Positions 50,549 through 59,419 of a stretch of 64,000 bases of DNA are shown one piece after another. How positions within the stretch are numbered: the first letter of the stretch is position 1; every line of letters starts with the position of its first letter. The notes below the pieces were generated by a model. The model was given only the letters and a program-made list of their open reading frames with translations, was not told the origin of the DNA and searched no databases. This stretch comes from Bacillota bacterium (GTDB lineage Bacteria > Bacillota > Clostridia > Christensenellales > UMGS416), in NCBI GenBank assembly GCA_023398815.1, contig JAEWRW010000002.1, positions 34,679 to 98,678 of the forward strand, in the 5' to 3' direction. The position numbers and the translations under genes were made by a program.

Positions 50549-51909
50549 GCTTCGCATTGCCCGCCGTGGACGAAGCGCAGGCCGCGGCCCACCTGGGGCA
50601 GGCCATTGCCATCCCCACCGTGTCGAGCCCCGACGCGCCGCCGGAACTTCAACGCTTTGAGGACTTCCACCGGTTCCTGCAGCGGGCCTACCCCGTCCTC
50701 CACCGCACGCTAGAGCGGGAGGTGCTGGCCGATCACGCGCTGCTGTACCGCTGGCCCGGCGTGGGCGGCGGCAAGCCCTTCGGCCTGCTGGCCCACATGG
50801 ATGTGGTGCCGGTGGAGCCGGGCACCGAGGGCGACTGGACCCACCCGCCCTTTGCCGGCCACGTGGACGACACGCTCATCTGGGGCCGCGGCGCGTCGGA
50901 CGACAAGTGCCAGCTCATCGCCGTGATGGAAGCCGCCGAAACCCTGCTGGCGGCGGGCTTCGTGCCCAACCGGGACGTATACCTCTGCTTCGGCCACAAC
51001 GAGGAGATTCTGGTGGGCGAGGGCTCCGGCGCTGGGGCCATTGCGGAGGCCCTCCGCGCCCGTGGCGTGCGGCTGGCTTTCGTGTTGGACGAGGGCGGCG
51101 CGGTGCTGGCCGATCCGCCCTTTGGCCTGCAGACGGCGGCCGCCATGATCGGCATCGCCGAAAAGGGCTACGCCGATGTGCGGGTGACCGTGCGCGCCCC
51201 CGGCGGGCACGCCGCCGAGCCGCCACCCCACACGGCGCTGGGCAACCTGGGCCGGCTGCTGGCGGCCATTGAGAGCCACCCCACGAAGAAGCGCCTCATC
51301 CCCACGGTGCGAGCGACCTTTGCCGCGCTGGCCGCCCACCTGGGGGGCGCGCAGGGCTTTTTGCTTCAGCACATTGCAGTGACAAAGCCGCTAGTGATGG
51401 CGGCACTGGCTGCCAACCGTCAGGTGGCCGCCATGCTGCACACCACCGTGGCCGTGACCCAGGCCCAGGGCAGCCCGCAGGCCAACATCCTGCCCCAGGC
51501 TGCCAGCGCCGTGCTCAACTGCCGGCTGCTGCCCGGCGACACCGATGGCACGCTGCTGGCCCACCTGCAACGGGTGGCCAAGGGCTGCGGGGTGGCGGCC
51601 GAGTTTACTCTGCTGCGCTACTCCTCCGCCCTGGCGGAGACATCGACGGCGTCGCCGGTCTTTGCCCACCTCGCGTCGCTGACACAGGAGCTCTTCGGCG
51701 CGGTGACGGTGCCCTACCTCGTGACGGGTGCCACCGACTCCCGCGAGTACGCCGGGGTGGCGGACGAGATCTTCCGCATGGTCCCTTTCCTGCTGGAGGA
51801 CGCCGAGCTCGACGGCATGCACGGCACCGACGAGCGCATCAAGCGTGGCAGCCTGGGGCTGGCCGTGCGGTTCATGACCCGATTCATCGTGGAACAGGCG
51901 GAGGGCTAA
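50545..51909 (+). CDS. M20-family metallopeptidase
   Basis: 454 residues. Zinc-site motifs 'LLAHMDVVPVEPG' (His, Asp), 'WGRGASDDKCQL' (Asp), 'CFGHNEEI' (catalytic Glu and ligand) and 'DGMHGTDERI' (last His). A dimerisation lid (about 200-330) contains 'APGGHAAEPPPHTALGNLGRL'. Similar to carboxypeptidase-S/PM20D1-type enzymes that cleave N-acyl amino acids or dipeptides. Cytoplasmic. It may supply ornithine or arginine to the preceding enzyme from imported conjugates (inference from order). Confidence 0.88.
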   Translation: MSFALPAVDEAQAAAHLGQAIAIPTVSSPDAPPELQRFEDFHRFLQRAYPVLHRTLEREVLADHALLYRWPGVGGGKPFGLLAHMDVVPVEPGTEGDWTHPPFAGHVDDTLIWGRGASDDKCQLIAVMEAAETLLAAGFVPNRDVYLCFGHNEEILVGEGSGAGAIAEALRARGVRLAFVLDEGGAVLADPPFGLQTAAAMIGIAEKGYADVRVTVRAPGGHAAEPPPHTALGNLGRLLAAIESHPTKKRLIPTVRATFAALAAHLGGAQGFLLQHIAVTKPLVMAALAANRQVAAMLHTTVAVTQAQGSPQANILPQAASAVLNCRLLPGDTDGTLLAHLQRVAKGCGVAAEFTLLRYSSALAETSTASPVFAHLASLTQELFGAVTVPYLVTGATDSREYAGVADEIFRMVPFLLEDAELDGMHGTDERIKRGSLGLAVRFMTRFIVEQAEG

Positions 51910-51912
51910 AGG

Positions 51913-53400
51913 ATGGCAGAACAGAACAACCAACAGGGACTCAAGATCAGCAAGAACATGTTCCTGGGCACGGCGGGGATGTTGCTGGCCGTCATGCTGC
52001 TGGCGGGCATCCTCACGCTGGTGGTGCCCCAGGGCACGTTTGAGCGCGTGGCCGACGCCAACGGCAACCTCATCATCCCTGTGGATGAGACGCACACGGT
52101 GCAGAGCCTCTACCACCCCATTGAGGGGCAGCGACTGGCCGTGTGGCGGTGGCTGACAGCCCCCATCGAGGTGTTCACCAACTCCGACTTCACCACCGTG
52201 TCCACAGCGGTTATGATTATCCTCTTCATCCTGCTCATCGGCGGCACGTTCCTGATTTTGGAGAAAAGCGGCGTGCTGCAATACGTGCTGAACGGCGTGA
52301 TCCGCCGGTACGGCCCGCGCAAGTACGCGTTGCTGGCGGTGATGGTGTTCGTGTTCATGCTGCTGGGCTCGACCATGGGGCTCTTTGAGGAGACGATCAC
52401 CCTGGTGCCCATCACCGTGATGCTGGCCATTACCCTGGGGTGGGACTCCCTCGTGGGCATCGGCATGAGCATTCTGTCGGTGGGCTTCGGCTTTGCTGCC
52501 GGCACCCTCAATCCCTTCACCATCGGCGTGACACAGAAGCTGGCAGGGCTGCCGCTGTTCTCGGGCTTCCTGCTGCGGGCGGTGTTATTCCTCCTCGTGT
52601 ACGGCATTCTGCTGCTCTTCCTGCTGCGCTATGCCAAGCGGGTGGAGCGCAACCCCGAACGTTCCCTGGTGTGGGACATTGACAGTGCCGCCCGTCAGCG
52701 CTTCAGCGGGGCCACCGGCCAAAGCGAATACGCCCCCGGCGTGCGCCGGGCCGCGTGGTTCTTTGGCATCTGCCTGCTCGCGGTGTTTGCCTATGTCATT
52801 GCGGCCTTCCTCGTGCCGGCTCTGGCCGATTACTCCATGCCCGTGATGGCGATGCTCTTTGCCGTCGGCGGCATTGGGGCGGGGCTTGTGGCCGGGAGCA
52901 AGACGTGTGCGGTGCTGGTGGACTTCGGCCGGGGCATGCTGAGCTTGCTGCCCGGTGCGGTGCTGATCCTACTGGCGATGAGCGCGCGGCAGATCCTGCT
53001 GGAAGGGCAGATTATGGACACCCTGCTGCTCAAAGCCTACCACGCCATCCAGGGCATGGGGCCCTACGGGGCGGCGCTGCTGCTCTATGCCTTTGTGTTA
53101 CTACTGGAGCTCGTCATCAGCGGCAGCGCCTCCAAAGCGTTCCTCGTGATGCCCATCGCCCTGCCGCTGGCCGATCTCATTGGCCTCACCCGCCAGACGG
53201 CGGTGCAGGCGTTCTCGCTGGCCGATGGTTTCGCCAACATGGTCTACCCCACCAACGCGGCACTGCTCATCGTGCTGGGGCTAACGGGCATCCCCTACCT
53301 GCGGTGGCTCCGGTGGACGTGGAAGCTGCAGGCCGTGCTGGTCGGCATTTCAGCCCTGTGCCTGGTGGCTGCTGTGGCGCTGCACTACGGGCCGTTCTGA
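51913..53400 (+). CDS. YfcC-family transporter
   Basis: 495 residues, about 11-12 transmembrane helices, with hairpin motif 'GFAAGTLNPFTIGVTQKLAGLP' and C-terminal 'SGSASKAFLVMPIALPLADLIGLTRQTAVQAFSLADGFANMVYPTNAALLIVLG'. The YfcC/DcuC group carries carboxylates, basic amino acids or peptides. Starts 3 bp after the peptidase. Within this operon an arginine/ornithine or dipeptide uptake role is plausible but unproven. Confidence 0.88.
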   Translation: MAEQNNQQGLKISKNMFLGTAGMLLAVMLLAGILTLVVPQGTFERVADANGNLIIPVDETHTVQSLYHPIEGQRLAVWRWLTAPIEVFTNSDFTTVSTAVMIILFILLIGGTFLILEKSGVLQYVLNGVIRRYGPRKYALLAVMVFVFMLLGSTMGLFEETITLVPITVMLAITLGWDSLVGIGMSILSVGFGFAAGTLNPFTIGVTQKLAGLPLFSGFLLRAVLFLLVYGILLLFLLRYAKRVERNPERSLVWDIDSAARQRFSGATGQSEYAPGVRRAAWFFGICLLAVFAYVIAAFLVPALADYSMPVMAMLFAVGGIGAGLVAGSKTCAVLVDFGRGMLSLLPGAVLILLAMSARQILLEGQIMDTLLLKAYHAIQGMGPYGAALLLYAFVLLLELVISGSASKAFLVMPIALPLADLIGLTRQTAVQAFSLADGFANMVYPTNAALLIVLGLTGIPYLRWLRWTWKLQAVLVGISALCLVAAVALHYGPF

Positions 53401-53481
53401 GCTGCCCACGCGCGGAATAGGGGCCGGCCCGCCCCGAACGGTGCCCTGGCACCACGCACAACCGCCCCCGGAAAGCAAACC

Positions 53482-53520
53482 AACGGCCCATGCTCAAACC
53501 GAGCATGGGCCGTTTCCGCT
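53482..53520. terminator. Bidirectional terminator
   Basis: AACGGCCCATGCTC / GAGCATGGGCCGTT, a 14-bp perfect stem, 5-nt loop, then TTCCGCTTTC. Lies between the YfcC gene and the convergent glycosylase gene. Confidence 0.85.
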
Positions 53521-53595
53521 TTCTCCTTTGCCCGTGAACCCCACAGGCAAGACCCGGCGCGGAACAAGGCCTTCAGAGCCTCCCGCGCATCGCGC

Positions 53596-54381
53596 TCACA
53601 GGTAGAGGCGCTGCTTCTTGGTGTAGTAGGTCTGCTTGTTGGCAATCTGCTTCACCACGATGGGCTCGCCATCCTCCGTCGTCCGCCGCCTGGGGTTGTG
53701 GACACGCAGGAAACTGCGCTCCTCCCCGCGGATGGCGTCCGGCGTCAGGCGTTCCAGGGTTTCGATGGCCTCCGTCAGCACGCTGCCAATGGCCGCATGC
53801 AAGTCGGCCAGCGCTTCCTCGGGGAGCTTGCCCACCGTGCACTCCGGCGAAAGGTTGGCCTTCCAGAGGATTTCGTCGGCATAGGCGTTGCCAATGCCCC
53901 GCACGATCTTCTGGTCAACAAGGAAGCCCTTCAGGGTGGTCGTCTTCCGCCGGGCGATACCCGCCAGGTACGCGCGGTCGAAGGCCGGCGAGAGTGCGTC
54001 CGGCACTTTGCTGGGCGGCGGGTTGAGCGCCACCTTGCACAGGCTGTCAAAATCCGAAACGGCGAGCGCGCTGCCATCGCGGAAGGTAAGGGACACGATC
54101 TTGCTGCGCACGGCGTCCAGCTTGTCCGCCGTGGTCAGGCCAAACTCGCCATGAAGCATGAGGTGTACCCCAAAGCGGTTTTGGTTGGAGAGCAGGAAGT
54201 GCAATTCCTTGCCTTCGCGCACGATGTCCACAATCTCCGCCCCGGCGACGGCGGCAGCGAACGTCTCCGCCGGCACGTCGGTCGGTCTCCTGTTGTGGAT
54301 GGTGGCAGACGCGATCGGCTTGCCCAACACCTGTTTCTTCAGGTTCCGGGCGAACAGGGTCAGATCGGGCAATTCGGGCAT
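53596..54381 (-). CDS. Fpg/Nei-family DNA glycosylase without zinc-finger cysteines
   Basis: 261 residues. 'MPELPDLTLFARNLKK' with catalytic Pro2 and Glu3 (Met removed), H2TH region 'FLVDQKIVRGIGNAYADEILWKANLSP', and a C-terminal finger region. The four Cys expected there are missing: 'LRVHNPRRRTTEDGEPIVVKQI' runs into 'NKQTYYTKKQRLYL', which keeps the beta-hairpin (zinc-less finger as in NEIL1 and some bacterial Nei). It removes oxidised bases. Monocistronic. Confidence 0.88.
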   Translation of the reverse strand: MPELPDLTLFARNLKKQVLGKPIASATIHNRRPTDVPAETFAAAVAGAEIVDIVREGKELHFLLSNQNRFGVHLMLHGEFGLTTADKLDAVRSKIVSLTFRDGSALAVSDFDSLCKVALNPPPSKVPDALSPAFDRAYLAGIARRKTTTLKGFLVDQKIVRGIGNAYADEILWKANLSPECTVGKLPEEALADLHAAIGSVLTEAIETLERLTPDAIRGEERSFLRVHNPRRRTTEDGEPIVVKQIANKQTYYTKKQRLYL

Positions 54382-54517
54382 GGAGGCCTCCTTTGACGCC
54401 CCCCGGGCGTCCCGTTTTCATTGAGCATAGCGCGGCGGCAACAGACCTGTCAAGCCGCTCCCACGTACGGGGCCGCAACTCCGCAGGAACCGCCAAAAGT
54501 CCCCCTCGCGGCCACAT

Positions 54518-56479
54518 TCAGCCAGACAGGGCACTGCGCTTGTAGAGAATCCATTTGGCACGGTCGCGCGGGTCCACACCCCGGCGCGGCGTCGTCTGCC
54601 CCAGCTCCAGCGGGCAGGGCTGATACCCGGCGAAGCTCTGGCTCACCAATGCCCGGCCCGAGCTCAGCATGCCCAGCCGCACCGGGTACTCCAGCGAGGT
54701 TGCCAGCGGCAGCTTGGCCTCCAGCGTGAAGCTGCCATTGCGGATGACAGGCGAATCGAAGCTGCCGCGCATCCCCACCACATCGCCCAGCACCTTCCCC
54801 AGCAGGTCCTCCTGAGCACTGATGCGCAGGGTGACCATGGGCTCCAGCAGGGTGGTGCCGGTGTTGGCAAGGCCATTGAGCACGGCCATCGGCGTGGCCA
54901 CAAAGAAGTCCATCGGGTGGGTGTGGATGAGGTGGTGCCCCCCTCCGATGAGCGTCACCTTGAGGTCGGTGACCTCCCAACCATGGTTGCCCTGCTTGAG
55001 CGTCTCCTGCAGGGAGGTGAGGATGTGGTGCTGGTAGCGTGGGTAGATGTCGTCGTGGGCCACCACCGAGGAAAAGGCCAGCCCCGAACCGGGCTCGCCC
55101 GGCTCGATGAGGAGCCGCACGATGGCCCAGCAGGGCTTGGGCATGGTGTAGGCCTCATACCCCTCGCCGGTGGTGGCGGGCGTCTCCTTGTAGATGACCG
55201 ACGGCGCCGAAAAGCCGACTGCCAAGCCGTATCGCTCTCGCAGGAGGGTGGTGAGCACCTCCAGCTGGATGGCACCGGTGATGCGAATCTGAATCTCACG
55301 CTCGTCGGGGAAGTACTCCATCTCCAGCAGCGGGTCCTCCTCGGCAAGCTCGCGCAGAGCCGCCAGCAGCGCGGCGATGTCGCCGCCCTCGCCCGGCAGC
55401 ACCTGCACCTTCAACAGGGGGACGACCAGCTTGGCCTGGTGCCTGCTGCCGCGCTCCCCCAGCACATCGCCCACCCGAAGCCCCGTCAACCCATAGAGCG
55501 CCGCCAATTCACCGGCGGAGACCTCGCCGATGTCCGTGCCCCGGCCGCCGAAGAACCGGCGGATCTGGGTGACCTTCTGCTGGGCGTCCACCGCGGGGAC
55601 ATAGAGACTGTCCCGGTTGCGGATGGTGCCGCCAAACATGCGTACGTGGGCAACCTTGCCCATGGCGCGGTCGTGCTCCACCTTGTACACCACAGCCGAC
55701 AGCGGGTCCTCCGCCCGGCCACCCGAACCCTCCAGATGGGTGGTGAGGAAGGCCAGCAGTTCCTCCACCCCCACGCCCTGGGCTGCGCTGGCGCAGAGGG
55801 CGGGGAACAGCCGCCCCTGGTGGATGGCGGCGTTCAGCCCATCCTCCAGCGCCGCGGGAGCAAGCTCCTCCCCCGCCAGGTACCGCCCCAGCCACGCCTC
55901 GTCGGTCTCAGCCAGGGCCAGCACGCACTGCTCGCGGAAGTCCTTGTCCCCCAGCGAATGGGGGCAAACCGCACAGTCCCGCCCGCCCTCACCCACGGGG
56001 ACGTTGAACGGCAGGATGGCCGGGGAAAACTGCGTCTTCAGCTCGCCGAGGAGGCCTGCCACATCGCTGCCCACGCGGTCAATCTTATTAAGGAGTAGAA
56101 TGGTGGGGGTACCGGTCTGCCGCAGGGCGTGGAACAAGAGCTCGGTTTGGGCCTGGATGCCCTCCACCGCCGAGATGACGAGGATGGCGCAATCCAGGAT
56201 GGACAAACTACGCTCCACCTCGCCGGTAAAGTCCACGTGTCCGGGGGTGTCAATGAGGTTGATCTGCACGTTGTCCTTGGTGAAGCTGACTGACGAGGCC
56301 CGCACGGAGATACCCCTCTCCCGCTCCACACTCAGCCAGTCGGTCTGGGCGGTGCCATCGTCCACCCGCCCCACCTTTCGCAGCACGCCGGAGGCATACA
56401 ACAGCTGCTCGGTCAGGGTGGTCTTACCCGCGTCCACGTGCGCCACAATGCCGATGTTGATGATCTTGTCGGGTTTCAT
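54518..56479 (-). CDS. Tet-type ribosomal-protection GTPase
   Basis: 653 residues, EF-G-like. G1 'AHVDAGKTT' (about 14), 'RGISVRASSVSF' (switch 1), G3 'DTPGHVDF', G4 'NKID', domains II-V, and 'PSVIYKETPATTGEGYEAYTMP' in domain IV as in Tet(M)/Tet(O)/OtrA. Such factors release tetracycline from ribosomes. Identity to named classes cannot be measured here; a chromosomal elongation-factor relative without resistance activity is possible. No Tet(M)-style leader attenuator seen upstream. Confidence 0.85.
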   Translation of the reverse strand: MKPDKIINIGIVAHVDAGKTTLTEQLLYASGVLRKVGRVDDGTAQTDWLSVERERGISVRASSVSFTKDNVQINLIDTPGHVDFTGEVERSLSILDCAILVISAVEGIQAQTELLFHALRQTGTPTILLLNKIDRVGSDVAGLLGELKTQFSPAILPFNVPVGEGGRDCAVCPHSLGDKDFREQCVLALAETDEAWLGRYLAGEELAPAALEDGLNAAIHQGRLFPALCASAAQGVGVEELLAFLTTHLEGSGGRAEDPLSAVVYKVEHDRAMGKVAHVRMFGGTIRNRDSLYVPAVDAQQKVTQIRRFFGGRGTDIGEVSAGELAALYGLTGLRVGDVLGERGSRHQAKLVVPLLKVQVLPGEGGDIAALLAALRELAEEDPLLEMEYFPDEREIQIRITGAIQLEVLTTLLRERYGLAVGFSAPSVIYKETPATTGEGYEAYTMPKPCWAIVRLLIEPGEPGSGLAFSSVVAHDDIYPRYQHHILTSLQETLKQGNHGWEVTDLKVTLIGGGHHLIHTHPMDFFVATPMAVLNGLANTGTTLLEPMVTLRISAQEDLLGKVLGDVVGMRGSFDSPVIRNGSFTLEAKLPLATSLEYPVRLGMLSSGRALVSQSFAGYQPCPLELGQTTPRRGVDPRDRAKWILYKRSALSG

Positions 56480-56605
56480 CGTTCCTTCGTTGGGTTCCCC
56501 TTGTTCCGGTTTTGCGTCGCGTCAGGTTGGGTCAACGGGAGCCATTCCTCCGCTGTGACGCACGGGAGAGGAAGCCGCCCGCACGGGTGCCCGGATGGAA
56601 CAAGC

Positions 56606-57403
56606 TCACAGCGGCTTGCGTTCGCCCGGCCCAACCTCCACCGGCTGGCCGTCCACCTCAATCCACACCGAAAGGGCCGAGGGATTGTAGACCATGGTGC
56701 GATCCACGGTGAACTTAAGCCCCCGGAGCGCCGTCACATAGTCCACAATTTCGATGTTGGTGGCGTACCACACATCGGGGTCACCGGCCACGCGGCGGCA
56801 AAACTCCTCCATCAGCGACCAGTTGTCGTCGTTGGGGAACTCATAGCTGTGGCCCCACACATAGAGCAACGGCATCTGCCGCCAGGCCGTCGTGTTCTGG
56901 AAGTCCTGCAGACGCTCCCTCAAACGGTCGTTGTGGTGGCAGGTCGGGTGCCAGAGAAGGAAGTTCTGCGGCAGCAGCAACTGCCCGGTGGCCTTCACCG
57001 TGCGGGAGTATTCAATGCCCAGCGCCGGTAGCACCGCCAGCATCTCGTCGCTGACATCGCCGAAGGGATAGGACATGCCCCGCACAGGGTACCCTGCCAA
57101 TTCCTCCAGCCGGCGGCGGTCCTCCAGCATCTGGTGCGCAAACTCCTCATGGGGCACCAGGCTCAGGAAGGGGTGCGTGAGCCCATGGGCAGAGATCTCA
57201 TGGCCCTCGTATAATGCGCGGACTTCCGCGGCATCGATGCGTTTCCCTTGGCCAAACAGGCCGGAGTTGAGATGGAACGTGCCCTTGATGCCGTACTGAT
57301 TGAAGATGGAAACCAAACGACGGTCATGGATCTGACCATCGTCATAGCTCATCGTCAGCGCCTTGCGCCGACCGCCGGGGTAATAGTTGAACTTGACCTG
57401 CAT
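56606..57403 (-). CDS. Polysaccharide deacetylase (NodB-like)
   Basis: 265 residues. NodB motifs: 'ALTMSYDDGQIHD' (catalytic and metal Asp), 'GHEISAHGLTHPFL' (metal His pair), 'YPVRGMSYPFGDVSD' (Tyr/Pro loop). It lacks a signal peptide, so it is cytoplasmic or exported by another route. Substrate is probably an N-acetylated sugar. The start at 57403 has GGAGG 6 nt upstream. A likely promoter is TTACAG-N17-TATCAT just upstream (about 57450-57480). Confidence 0.85.
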   Translation of the reverse strand: MQVKFNYYPGGRRKALTMSYDDGQIHDRRLVSIFNQYGIKGTFHLNSGLFGQGKRIDAAEVRALYEGHEISAHGLTHPFLSLVPHEEFAHQMLEDRRRLEELAGYPVRGMSYPFGDVSDEMLAVLPALGIEYSRTVKATGQLLLPQNFLLWHPTCHHNDRLRERLQDFQNTTAWRQMPLLYVWGHSYEFPNDDNWSLMEEFCRRVAGDPDVWYATNIEIVDYVTALRGLKFTVDRTMVYNPSALSVWIEVDGQPVEVGPGERKPL

Positions 57404-57585
57404 GTGGAACCTCCGCCTTCGCGCGTGCGCGGCTGTTTGGAATACATCAGTATGATACACGCGCCAACCCTCATCTGTAAATGGATGGCCAGACACGCAT
57501 GGCAACGCACGCGGCGCCTGTCAGCTATCAGCATTTGGCGCTTCCAGCAAAGCCACAATGAAATGGCAACTGCCCCTCCGCAGCG

Positions 57586-59277
57586 TCAATGCGGCGTATG
57601 GGTCATCTCCAGGGTGTACTTGACCTGGGTGTACTCCAGGCGGGCATCCAGCTTTGCCTTGGTGGTGGCATCGTTATCAAAATCGACCACCGCCACATAA
57701 TGACCGGCGTCGTAGTACTCCACCAGAATGCTGGCCAGCAGCATGTTAAACGAGCCAACGGTATAGGTGCCGTCGCGATCGGAGTATTCCAGGTTGTCGG
57801 GCGACAGCGCTTTTGGGCGCAAGGAAAGCTTGAAATCAGGGCTCCTGCTCAAAATTTGAACCTCCGCTTCCACGGGGCTGTCGCCGGGGGCCAGCTTCAT
57901 CCCCGTGCCGCTCTGGTACCCGGTAAAGGATGTGCTGCCCGTCCCCGTCCAGACGAAAACCTTGCGCACATCCTCGTCCCAAAACTCAAAATGGAAGGTC
58001 AGAGGGATGTGCCCCTTCACCGACCAGGTGGCGTGGGCGTCAGGCTGGCTGTCCGTGATTTTGCCTTCAAAGCTCAGCTCAAAAGCCATAACATTCTCAG
58101 CCTGCGAGAGCATCCGTTCAGTTTTGAATGCTTCGTGGCGGACAGAAAAATCAATCGCCATGTAGTACACAGCCACCAGTACCCGGAAGTTGTGGCTACG
58201 CAGTTCCTCTATCCCCTTTTCCCACGCCGCGTTGCCCCAGCGGACGGACACCTCCTCATATCGGGCGATGTTTTCGTCCGTCTGCTCCCGGATGCGCTGT
58301 TGTTCTCCTTCGGATAAATCCTCATGCAGATGAACCCCGATGGGCAACACCGCCAGCACCTTGTGATAGTAGTAAACCCGAAGCATAAGAAAGGCCTGCT
58401 CCGGCTCGTCCCCATATTTGTCAATAAAGGCATCGATCTTGGCGTAATAACGGTTGGACATGGATTGGTACACGCGGTTGATACGCCCCTGGTAGGCCGA
58501 ATCCAGCAGCCCGGCTTGGAACAGCATCTCCGGCAGGGTGGCCAACGCCGCCAAGAAGCCGGCCTCGGGGCACAGCAAGTCCCGTTCGGTCTGGTCAAGT
58601 TGTGCAAAGATAGACTCATCCATGTCTTCAAACTCGATGTCTGGTACCTTCACCTTCAGCTTTTCCTGCAGACACTTCTCCGCCTTTGCCAGCACCTCTT
58701 CGGCCAGGGCTTGCGCCGCCTCCGGGGACACATCGGCATCGGCGGCGGTGACGGTGCTAAAATGATCAAAGGACACCCAAAAGCCGGTGTCGCTGCCCTG
58801 GGCCGGCAATGGCTCCAAGCTGCTCCCCTCGCTGTCGCTGAGCAGCACCAACGGAAACTGCCGTCCCTCGCCTTGGTAGGTGAGCGTCACAGGCTTGCTG
58901 AAGACGAGTCCCTGGGGCTCCAGCTGCAGGCCAATAAACCCGGCTCCCCCTTGGGAAAACGCGCCGTCCGCAATGGGCGAAGCGGTGATCTCCACGTTCT
59001 CTTCCCCAAGCAGAGCACCCGCAGGGATGGCGAGCGTCCACTGGCCGCCGTCCGCGTCGGCAACGGTCAGCGACGCAGCTTCCCCGGTGTAGGTGATGCG
59101 TTGGGCCCTCTCCGGCTGAGGAGTATACGCCAGCCGCCCGGGGAGGTACGGATCGGACGCCGGCCCATCCTCCACAAAAGCAACATCCTGGGCCGAAAAG
59201 GTCATGGGGGCTGCGGCACAGCCCGCCAGGCTTCCGAGCAAAAGCACAACCGACAGCACGATGCTGATTCTTTTCAT
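57586..59277 (-). CDS. Large lipoprotein with ZU5/GAIN-like N-terminal domain
   Basis: 563 residues. The signal peptide ends in a lipobox (LLGSLAGC, Cys about 20). The N-terminal beta-domain 'WTLAIPAGALLGEENVEITASPIADG...GFIGLQLEPQGLVFSKPVTLTYQ' resembles ZU5-type surface domains. The middle (about 190-380) is helical; the C-terminus is beta-rich. It acts on the outer face of the membrane. The start at 59277 has GGGGAGAG upstream. Its promoter has a palindromic operator, suggesting conditional expression. No enzymatic motif seen. Confidence 0.75.
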   Translation of the reverse strand: MKRISIVLSVVLLLGSLAGCAAAPMTFSAQDVAFVEDGPASDPYLPGRLAYTPQPERAQRITYTGEAASLTVADADGGQWTLAIPAGALLGEENVEITASPIADGAFSQGGAGFIGLQLEPQGLVFSKPVTLTYQGEGRQFPLVLLSDSEGSSLEPLPAQGSDTGFWVSFDHFSTVTAADADVSPEAAQALAEEVLAKAEKCLQEKLKVKVPDIEFEDMDESIFAQLDQTERDLLCPEAGFLAALATLPEMLFQAGLLDSAYQGRINRVYQSMSNRYYAKIDAFIDKYGDEPEQAFLMLRVYYYHKVLAVLPIGVHLHEDLSEGEQQRIREQTDENIARYEEVSVRWGNAAWEKGIEELRSHNFRVLVAVYYMAIDFSVRHEAFKTERMLSQAENVMAFELSFEGKITDSQPDAHATWSVKGHIPLTFHFEFWDEDVRKVFVWTGTGSTSFTGYQSGTGMKLAPGDSPVEAEVQILSRSPDFKLSLRPKALSPDNLEYSDRDGTYTVGSFNMLLASILVEYYDAGHYVAVVDFDNDATTKAKLDARLEYTQVKYTLEMTHTPH

Positions 59278-59309
59278 ATCCGCTCTCCCCAAACATGGTG
59301 TTTTTGAGC

Positions 59310-59336
59310 ATGGGAACAGTTCCCATTTCGATTATA
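59310..59336 (-). promoter_or_regulatory. Promoter and 17-bp palindromic operator of the lipoprotein gene
   Basis: Minus strand -10 TATAAT (59331-59336), and directly downstream the perfect palindrome ATGGGAACAGTTCCCAT (59310-59326), which should cover the transcription start. A matching -35 was not clear. Confidence 0.65.
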
Positions 59337-59419
59337 GCATGAAAAAGACCGTTATTTAAGCAACGCACTCAAAGGCGGTTAATGCAAAGGGAGGCCATTC
59401 CGCATGTGGCGATGTGTAC

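Noticed and set aside
56480..56560. Short ORF (MAPVDPT) before the Tet-type GTPase
   Set aside because: Its Shine-Dalgarno is only 1 nt from the ATG and no terminator or alternative stem follows, unlike the ABC-F leader.
59310..59326. LexA box reading of the palindrome
   Set aside because: LexA sites in Gram-positives need GAAC-N4-GTTC; here the halves are separated by one base.
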